DNA from: Mycobacterium sp. 155
GTDB taxonomy: Bacteria; Actinomycetota; Actinomycetes; Mycobacteriales; Mycobacteriaceae
Direction: 5' to 3'
DNA length: 64,000 bases
NCBI RefSeq assembly: GCF_000373905.1
Contig: NZ_KB892705.1
Location: 4,166,478-4,230,477 of the forward strand
A program made the translations under genes and the position numbers. The notes beneath the pieces were generated by a model. That model saw nothing but the letters and a program-made list of their open reading frames with translations, had not been told where the DNA came from and made no database searches. Numbering within the stretch: position 1 is the stretch's first letter; each line of letters opens with the position of its first letter. Of the stretch, positions 57,253-64,000 are shown one piece after another.

Positions 57253-57981
57253 TCAGGTCAGTTCCCAGACCACCGTCACGGTGAAGTTGACGGTCTGCTG
57301 GCCTGGTTCCAGCGGTACCGAATCCATCGCCATCCGCGGCATCGGGGCCGGCGGCGCGGAGCCGGACTGTTCGGAGATCGAGATGACCTTGCCCAGGTTG
57401 AGCCCGGACAGTTGGGCGTACTGCTCGGCGCGGCTCTTGGCGTCGTTGAACGCCTGCGCACGCGCATCCTTGACCAGCTGAGAGTCGTCCTCGATCGAAT
57501 AGCTCACCGAGTTGATGCGCGTGGCATCCCCTCCGGTGCTCGCGATGAGCGCGAGCAGCTGCGACGCCGCGGTGATGTCCCGGATCTTGACGTCGATGGC
57601 ATTGCTGGCCCGGTACCCGGTGGTGACCGTCCCGTCGGAGTTGGTCTGCGGTTGCACGCTGACGCGCGTGGTGTTGATGTCCTTGCGGTCCACCTTGTTG
57701 CCCACCAGCGCGTCGATGACGGCCTGCTGGCGCTGGCTGGATTGGTTGAGCGCGGCGGTGACGTCCGGCGCGACGGCTTCCATCGCCACGCTCGCGGTCA
57801 GGGTGTCGGGCGTGCCCTGCACCTTGCCGGACCCGATGACGGTGACCTGGCGCGTGTCGGAGGCGCCGTGACTGTCGGGTCCAGAGGCGGCATCGCACGC
57901 CGACGCCCCGGCGACGACAAGAGCCGCCACGACGGCGACGAGGGCACGGGTCCGCAACTTCGCATTCGCAGCAATCGCCAT
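57253..57981 (-). CDS. lpqG: SIMPL-domain (DUF541) lipoprotein, LpqG-like
   Basis: The 242-residue protein has a lipoprotein signal with lipobox GASAC (Cys29). The SIMPL/DUF541 domain reads VTVIGSGKVQGTPDTLTASVAME, then ARAQAFNDAKSRAEQYAQLSGLNLGKV. The orthologue is Rv3623 (LpqG). Family members are periplasmic or surface proteins, some linked to oxidative stress. Its stop directly abuts the hpt stop. Confidence 0.9.
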   Translation of the reverse strand: MAIAANAKLRTRALVAVVAALVVAGASACDAASGPDSHGASDTRQVTVIGSGKVQGTPDTLTASVAMEAVAPDVTAALNQSSQRQQAVIDALVGNKVDRKDINTTRVSVQPQTNSDGTVTTGYRASNAIDVKIRDITAASQLLALIASTGGDATRINSVSYSIEDDSQLVKDARAQAFNDAKSRAEQYAQLSGLNLGKVISISEQSGSAPPAPMPRMAMDSVPLEPGQQTVNFTVTVVWELT

Positions 57982-58002
57982 GCCACGGACCCTACCGGCA
58001 CC

Positions 58003-58944
58003 TCACAGCCTGCTGAAGAACTCCAGCAGCACCGCGTTGACCTCGTCGGGCCTTTCCTGCTGCAACCAGTGCCCGGCGCCCTCGATCAGCACTTCCCGGT
58101 AGTCCCCGGTGGCGACGTCGCGCACCCGGTCGCGCGGGGTGAAGCCGAGCACGGGGTCCGCGGTGCCGGCCAGAAACAGTGTCGGCGCGGTGATCGTGGG
58201 TGCGGGCGTGCTCTGGGTGAGCTCCCAGTTGCGGTCGAAGTTGCGATACCAGTTCAAGCCGCCGGTGAATCCCGTGGCGGTGAAAGCCTCGACGTAGTGC
58301 TCGAACTCGTCGGCGCTGAGCCACTCGGGCAGCGGCGGCAGGGGACGGCCCCTCAAGACATCCGGGGGAGCGCTGATGCCCTCCAGCGTGATCATGCGGC
58401 GCATCGACTCCCGCGGATCGGCATTCAGTGCGGCGTCGGCGACTCCCGGTTCCTGGAAATACAGCATGTAGAAGAAGTTGTCGCCGACCAGCTTGCGCCA
58501 GATCCGCGTCGGCGGCGCGGGCGCCCGCGGCATCGGCGGCACGCTCATCGCCACCACTGCTCGGACCCGGGCGGGATGGAAGAGCGCGAAGTTCGTCATC
58601 ACCGGCGAGCCCCAGTCGTGGCCGATGACGACGGCGCGTTCGGCGCTTCCGCCGACTTCGGAGTCGAGCAGCCCGGCGATGTCGGAGGTGAGTGCGACGA
58701 TGTCGTAGTCCTCGATCGCCGAGGGCCGCGACGAGCCACCGTAGCCGCGCTGATCGGGCGCCAGTACGTGATAGCCGGCCGCGGCCAGTGCCGGGATCTG
58801 GTGCCGCCACGAGTAGGCGACTTCGGGGAAGCCGTGGGCGAGCACCACCACCGGGTTGCCGCGCTCACCTGCCTCGAACACCCGCAGCGTCACGCCATTG
58901 GTATGGACTGACCGTTCGGTCGGTATGAGCACGATCTCACCCAA
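58003..58944 (-). CDS. ephA: Epoxide hydrolase EphA-like
   Basis: The 313-residue alpha/beta-hydrolase has HGFPEVAYSWRHQ (oxyanion), DQRGYGGSSRP, the nucleophile elbow VIGHDWGSP with Asp in place, and GAGHWLQQERP carrying the catalytic His. The lid region holds tyrosines (NFFYMLYFQEPG, NWYRNFDRNWE) typical of true epoxide hydrolases. It resembles Rv3617 closely. TTG 58944 gives this length; GTG 58932 is an alternative. The start region contains GACCG-TT-CGGTC (58909-58920), a possible operator. Confidence 0.92.
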   Translation of the reverse strand: MGEIVLIPTERSVHTNGVTLRVFEAGERGNPVVVLAHGFPEVAYSWRHQIPALAAAGYHVLAPDQRGYGGSSRPSAIEDYDIVALTSDIAGLLDSEVGGSAERAVVIGHDWGSPVMTNFALFHPARVRAVVAMSVPPMPRAPAPPTRIWRKLVGDNFFYMLYFQEPGVADAALNADPRESMRRMITLEGISAPPDVLRGRPLPPLPEWLSADEFEHYVEAFTATGFTGGLNWYRNFDRNWELTQSTPAPTITAPTLFLAGTADPVLGFTPRDRVRDVATGDYREVLIEGAGHWLQQERPDEVNAVLLEFFSRL

Positions 58945-59063
58945 GCACGGCCGGTCGCCGACGGCTAGGCACCGTCGGGAACTGCTCGACGTTGGTCTAG
59001 CGGTAGCCTGAAAGCTCTCAACTGCGCACGTTGGAAGGACCGGGCCGAACTCGGCCGATTTTG

Positions 59064-61367
<2,304 letters not shown>

Positions 61368-61387
61368 TTCGAGAACGGAGGACTTCG

Positions 61388-62026
61388 ATGACGAAGCCCG
61401 CGACATGGTCGACGAGCACCAACAACCATCGGAACAATGCCGAAAAGGCAGATGTCCGGGTGTTCGATCAGCCGCGCGCCGAGGCTGCCGTGCGTGAGTT
61501 GCTCATCGCGATCGGCGAGGATCCGGACCGCCAGGGGCTTCTCGACACTCCGGCCCGCGTGGCCCGCGCTTATAAGGAAATGATGGCCGGGCTCTACACC
61601 GACCCGGATGCGGTGCTCAACACCACCTTCGACGAGCAACACGACGAACTCGTACTGGTCAAGCAGATTCCGATGTACTCCACGTGCGAGCATCACCTGC
61701 TGTCTTTCCACGGCGTTGCACACGTCGGCTACATTCCCGGCGAAGACGGGCGTGTGACCGGGCTCTCGAAGATCGCCCGGGTGGTCGACCTGTATTCCAA
61801 ACGCCCACAGGTGCAGGAACGGCTGACCGCGCAGATCGCCGACGCACTCATGCGCAAGCTCGCGCCACGCGGGGCGATCGTGGTGGTCGAGGCCGAGCAC
61901 CTGTGCATGGCGATGCGTGGCGTCCGTAAGCCGGGTTCGATCACGACGACTTCGGCGGTGCGGGGACAGTTCAAGACCGACAAGGCATCTCGGGCCGAGG
62001 CGCTGGAACTTATCCTGCGTAAGTGA
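61388..62026 (+). CDS. folE: GTP cyclohydrolase I
   Basis: The 212-residue enzyme has the zinc ligands in [12 protein letters not shown] and the distal Cys of [11 protein letters not shown], plus [15 protein letters not shown]. It opens GTP to dihydroneopterin triphosphate, the first step of folate synthesis. It leads a fol operon with GTGA/ATGA overlaps: folE-folP-folB-folK. Confidence 0.97.
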   Translation: MTKPATWSTSTNNHRNNAEKADVRVFDQPRAEAAVRELLIAIGEDPDRQGLLDTPARVARAYKEMMAGLYTDPDAVLNTTFDEQHDELVLVKQIPMYSTCEHHLLSFHGVAHVGYIPGEDGRVTGLSKIARVVDLYSKRPQVQERLTAQIADALMRKLAPRGAIVVVEAEHLCMAMRGVRKPGSITTTSAVRGQFKTDKASRAEALELILRK

Positions 62027-62856
62027 AACCCACCCGTGTACAGGTGATGGGGATCGTCAACGTCACCGATGACTCTTTTTCCGACGGCGGCAAGTTCATC
62101 GACCGCGACCGTGCGGTGGCACACGGTCTGGCGCTGGCCGCAGCCGGGGCCGCGATCGTGGACGTGGGTGGTGAATCGACCCGGCCGGGTGCCACTCGGG
62201 TCGACGCGGACGTCGAGGCGACTCGGGTGGTTCCCGTGATCAAAGAGCTTGTGGGGCAGGGGATCACCGTCAGCATCGACACCATGCACGCCGGTGTGGC
62301 GGCCGCCGCGCTGGCAAATGGAGCGCAGATCGTCAACGACGTGTCAGGCGGCCTGGCCGATCCCAACATGGCTGCGGTGGTGGCCGAGGCCAAATGCCCG
62401 TGGGTCCTCATGCACTGGCGTTCGGTGAGTGCGGACCGTCCACACGCTGTTCCCGAGTACGGCGATGTGATCGCCGACGTACGCGCCGAACTGCTCACCC
62501 GGGTCGACGCCGCCGTGGCGGCCGGGGTCGACCCCGAGCGGCTGATCATCGATCCGGGTCTGGGATTCGCCAAGACGGGGCAACACAATTGGGCGCTGCT
62601 GCACGCGCTGCCGGAGCTGGTCGGCACTGGAATCCCGGTGCTAGTCGGGGCGTCGCGCAAGCGCTTCCTCGGCAGTCTGCTCGCCGGTCCTGGTGGCGAT
62701 CCCCGCCCCCCGGCCGGGCGGGAGACCGCCACCGCGGTGATCTCCGCGCTGGCCGGGGTGTACGGGGCCTGGGGAGTGCGAGTGCACGACGTGACGGCGT
62801 CGGTCGACGCTTTGCGCGTGCTCGACGCTTGGCAGGCGGGAGGGCTCGGTGGCTGA
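62023..62856 (+). CDS. folP: Dihydropteroate synthase
   Basis: The 277-residue TIM-barrel enzyme starts at GTG 62023 inside the folE stop. Motifs are [14 protein letters not shown], the substrate loop [16 protein letters not shown] and [10 protein letters not shown]. It condenses pterin pyrophosphate with p-aminobenzoate and is the sulfonamide target. The GESTRPG loop and the SRKRF segment look wild-type in outline. It overlaps folB by 8 bp. Confidence 0.97.
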   Translation: MKPTRVQVMGIVNVTDDSFSDGGKFIDRDRAVAHGLALAAAGAAIVDVGGESTRPGATRVDADVEATRVVPVIKELVGQGITVSIDTMHAGVAAAALANGAQIVNDVSGGLADPNMAAVVAEAKCPWVLMHWRSVSADRPHAVPEYGDVIADVRAELLTRVDAAVAAGVDPERLIIDPGLGFAKTGQHNWALLHALPELVGTGIPVLVGASRKRFLGSLLAGPGGDPRPPAGRETATAVISALAGVYGAWGVRVHDVTASVDALRVLDAWQAGGLGG

Positions 62857-63283
62857 CCGAATCGAGTTGCGCGGCTTGAGAGTTCGCGGCAATCACGGAG
62901 TGTTCGAGCATGAGCGGCGAGACGGCCAGGAATTCGTCGTCGACATCACGGTCTGGCTCGATCTGCAGGCCGCGGCGGCCAGTGACGAGCTCGGCGACAC
63001 TCTGGACTACGGCGCGCTGGCCCAGCGCGCCGCCGACATCGTCGCCGGGCCCCCGCGCAATCTGATCGAGACGGTCTCGGCTGAGATCGCCGACGCCATC
63101 ATGGCCGACGAGCGGTTGCACGCCGTCGAGGTGGTGGTGCACAAACCGAACGCCCCGATCCCGTTGACGTTCGATGATGTCGCGGTGGTGGCACGCCGGT
63201 CGCGCACCGCGGACGCGAGGAGCAGGACAATCGCCGCGGACGTGAGGAGCAGAACTACCACGGCAGGCGAGGAGCACCAATGA
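62849..63283 (+). CDS. folB: Dihydroneopterin aldolase with repeat-derived C-terminus
   Basis: The start is GTG 62849. The FolB fold ([53 protein letters not shown]) ends near residue 115. A further 28-30 residues ([20 protein letters not shown]) are encoded by a short repeat cluster and extend the protein beyond the usual 115-133. The enzyme converts dihydroneopterin to hydroxymethyl-dihydropterin. It overlaps folK by 4 bp. Confidence 0.95.
   Translation: MADRIELRGLRVRGNHGVFEHERRDGQEFVVDITVWLDLQAAAASDELGDTLDYGALAQRAADIVAGPPRNLIETVSAEIADAIMADERLHAVEVVVHKPNAPIPLTFDDVAVVARRSRTADARSRTIAADVRSRTTTAGEEHQ
63209..63279 (+). repeat. GCGSACGYGAGGAGCA repeats within folB 3' end
   Basis: Cores GCGAGGAGCA, GTGAGGAGCA and GCGAGGAGCA occur at 63215-63224, 63242-63251 and 63267-63276 (27- and 25-bp steps). 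They belong to the same family as the cluster at 1639-1752. The last core ends 3 bp before the folK ATG, so its GAGGAG (63269-63274) is the folK Shine-Dalgarno. Confidence 0.8.
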
Positions 63284-63816
63284 CTTCAGTGGTGCTGTCT
63301 ATCGGGTCCAATCTCGGAGATCGGATGGGGCGGCTGCAATCGGTGCTCGACGGCCTGGGGTCTGCGGTGCGCGCCGTGTCACCGGTGTACGAAACCGACG
63401 CGTGGGGTGGCGTTGAGCAGGGCTCCTTCCTCAACGCGATCCTGATCGCCGACGACCCCGCGTTGGACGGGCCCGGATGGTTGCGGCGCGGTCAGGAGCT
63501 GGAGCTGGCCGCGGGACGGGTCCGCGGGCAGCGCTGGGGTCCGCGGACCCTCGACGTCGACCTCGTCACCTGTCACGACGGCGCCGTCGAGGTGATCTCG
63601 CGCGAGGATGGACTGACGCTGCCCCATCCGCTGGCCCACCTGCGCGCCTTCGTGTTGATCCCGTGGCTGGCGGTGGACCCCGACGCCGCGCTGACCGTGG
63701 CCGGGGAATCCCGCCCCGTGCAGCGCCTGCTGTTCGAAATCGACGAGGCAGAACGGGACGGCGTGCGGCTGACGGACCTGACGCTGACCCTGCGAACCGA
63801 ATCCCCGGCGGACTGA
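63280..63816 (+). CDS. folK: 6-Hydroxymethyl-7,8-dihydropterin pyrophosphokinase
   Basis: The 178-residue HPPK begins [15 protein letters not shown], with the metal and product motifs [12 protein letters not shown] and [16 protein letters not shown]. It pyrophosphorylates the FolB product for FolP. The start ATG 63280 has its RBS in a repeat unit inside folB. It shares one base with the next start. Confidence 0.96.
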   Translation: MTSVVLSIGSNLGDRMGRLQSVLDGLGSAVRAVSPVYETDAWGGVEQGSFLNAILIADDPALDGPGWLRRGQELELAAGRVRGQRWGPRTLDVDLVTCHDGAVEVISREDGLTLPHPLAHLRAFVLIPWLAVDPDAALTVAGESRPVQRLLFEIDEAERDGVRLTDLTLTLRTESPAD

Positions 63817-64000
63817 TGGGCCCGACCCGCAAGCGAGACCTCGCCGGCACCACCGTCGCCGTGGCCGTCGTCGGCTATCTGCTACTCAGCGGCCTCTACC
63901 GATGGTTCCCACCGATCACGGTGTGGACGGGGCTGTCCTTGCTCATCGTGGCAATCGCCGAGGCGGCGTGGGCGTTCTACGTGCGGGCCAAGATCAACGC
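63816..64000 (+). CDS. DUF3180 membrane protein (Rv3605c-like), 3' end outside window
   Basis: From ATG 63816, overlapping the folK stop by one base, about 61 residues are visible: a basic start [11 protein letters not shown], then a membrane helix (TTVAVAVVGYLLLSGLY) and a second (PPITVWTGLSLLIVAIAEA). Position after folK matches the DUF3180 gene Rv3605c. Function is unknown. Confidence 0.8.
   Translation, partial: MGPTRKRDLAGTTVAVAVVGYLLLSGLYRWFPPITVWTGLSLLIVAIAEAAWAFYVRAKIN

Noticed and set aside
58909..58920. GACCG-TT-CGGTC inverted repeat as an ephA operator
   Set aside because: It falls inside the likely coding start of ephA and is short; no regulator gene is adjacent, so I only mention it in the gene entry.

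Overview
The window is a chromosomal segment of a mycobacterium, most likely a fast-growing Mycolicibacterium-type species. It has very high GC, many GTG/TTG starts and back-to-back GTGA/ATGA gene overlaps. Its gene order follows, inverted, the M. tuberculosis stretch from about Rv3605c to Rv3680. I made these assignments by recognising protein families and recalled gene order; no database search was run. The PE/PPE, esp/esx and dpp genes that interrupt this stretch in M. tuberculosis are absent, and other modules sit in their place.

Layout. 1-4.3 kb: two ArsA/GET3-type ATPases, a RidA protein, an MBL-fold hydrolase and the cAMP regulator Crp. 4.3-10.2 kb: nth, a thioredoxin-like protein, a Nudix hydrolase, the periplasmic protease MarP, an EphE-like hydrolase, a membrane protein and a secreted serine protease. 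10.2-14.6 kb: acs with a Crp-like site, a degenerate Fic-fold protein, a structured region that fits Ms1/MTS2823 RNA, a HAD phosphatase and a clear 6C (B11) RNA. 14.7-19.2 kb: a tad/Flp secretion cluster (TadZ-, TadA-, TadB-, TadC-like, Flp pilin, two TadE-like). 19.2-23 kb: an iron ABC transporter with a DtxR/IdeR-like box. 23-33.9 kb: an Rv3651-like sensor protein, the DEAH helicase that accompanies tad clusters, cspA, topA, a membrane adenylate cyclase, holB and tRNA-Thr(CGT). 33.9-40.1 kb: a polytopic membrane protein, galE1, an amidohydrolase/TetR pair, and the ppgS/DUF2304 pair. 40.1-46.7 kb: a flippase-like protein, an M1 peptidase and a 1312-residue Pls-type (poly-lysine-synthase-like) NRPS, all transcribed leftward with GTGA overlaps. 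46.7-52 kb: terC behind a manganese (yybP-ykoY) riboswitch, then a partner-switching stress-signalling set. 52-64 kb: ppa, dacB, a zincin, tilS, hpt, a SIMPL lipoprotein, ephA, ftsH and the folate genes folE-folP-folB-folK.

How the genes connect. A cAMP circuit is visible: a class III cyclase, Crp, and Crp-like sites at acs and near the presumed Ms1 promoter. Two regulatory RNAs flank the HAD phosphatase gene. The most system-like accessory locus is the leftward chain Pls-like synthase, M1 peptidase, flippase, PpgS, DUF2304. Its adenylation pocket reads DAETIGTVVK by my manual alignment, which resembles known lysine pockets, so a mycobacterial isopeptide homopolymer is a reasonable hypothesis. 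Short dispersed repeats have been captured in two coding regions (flippase N-terminus, folB C-terminus), and in one case appear to supply the folK ribosome binding site.
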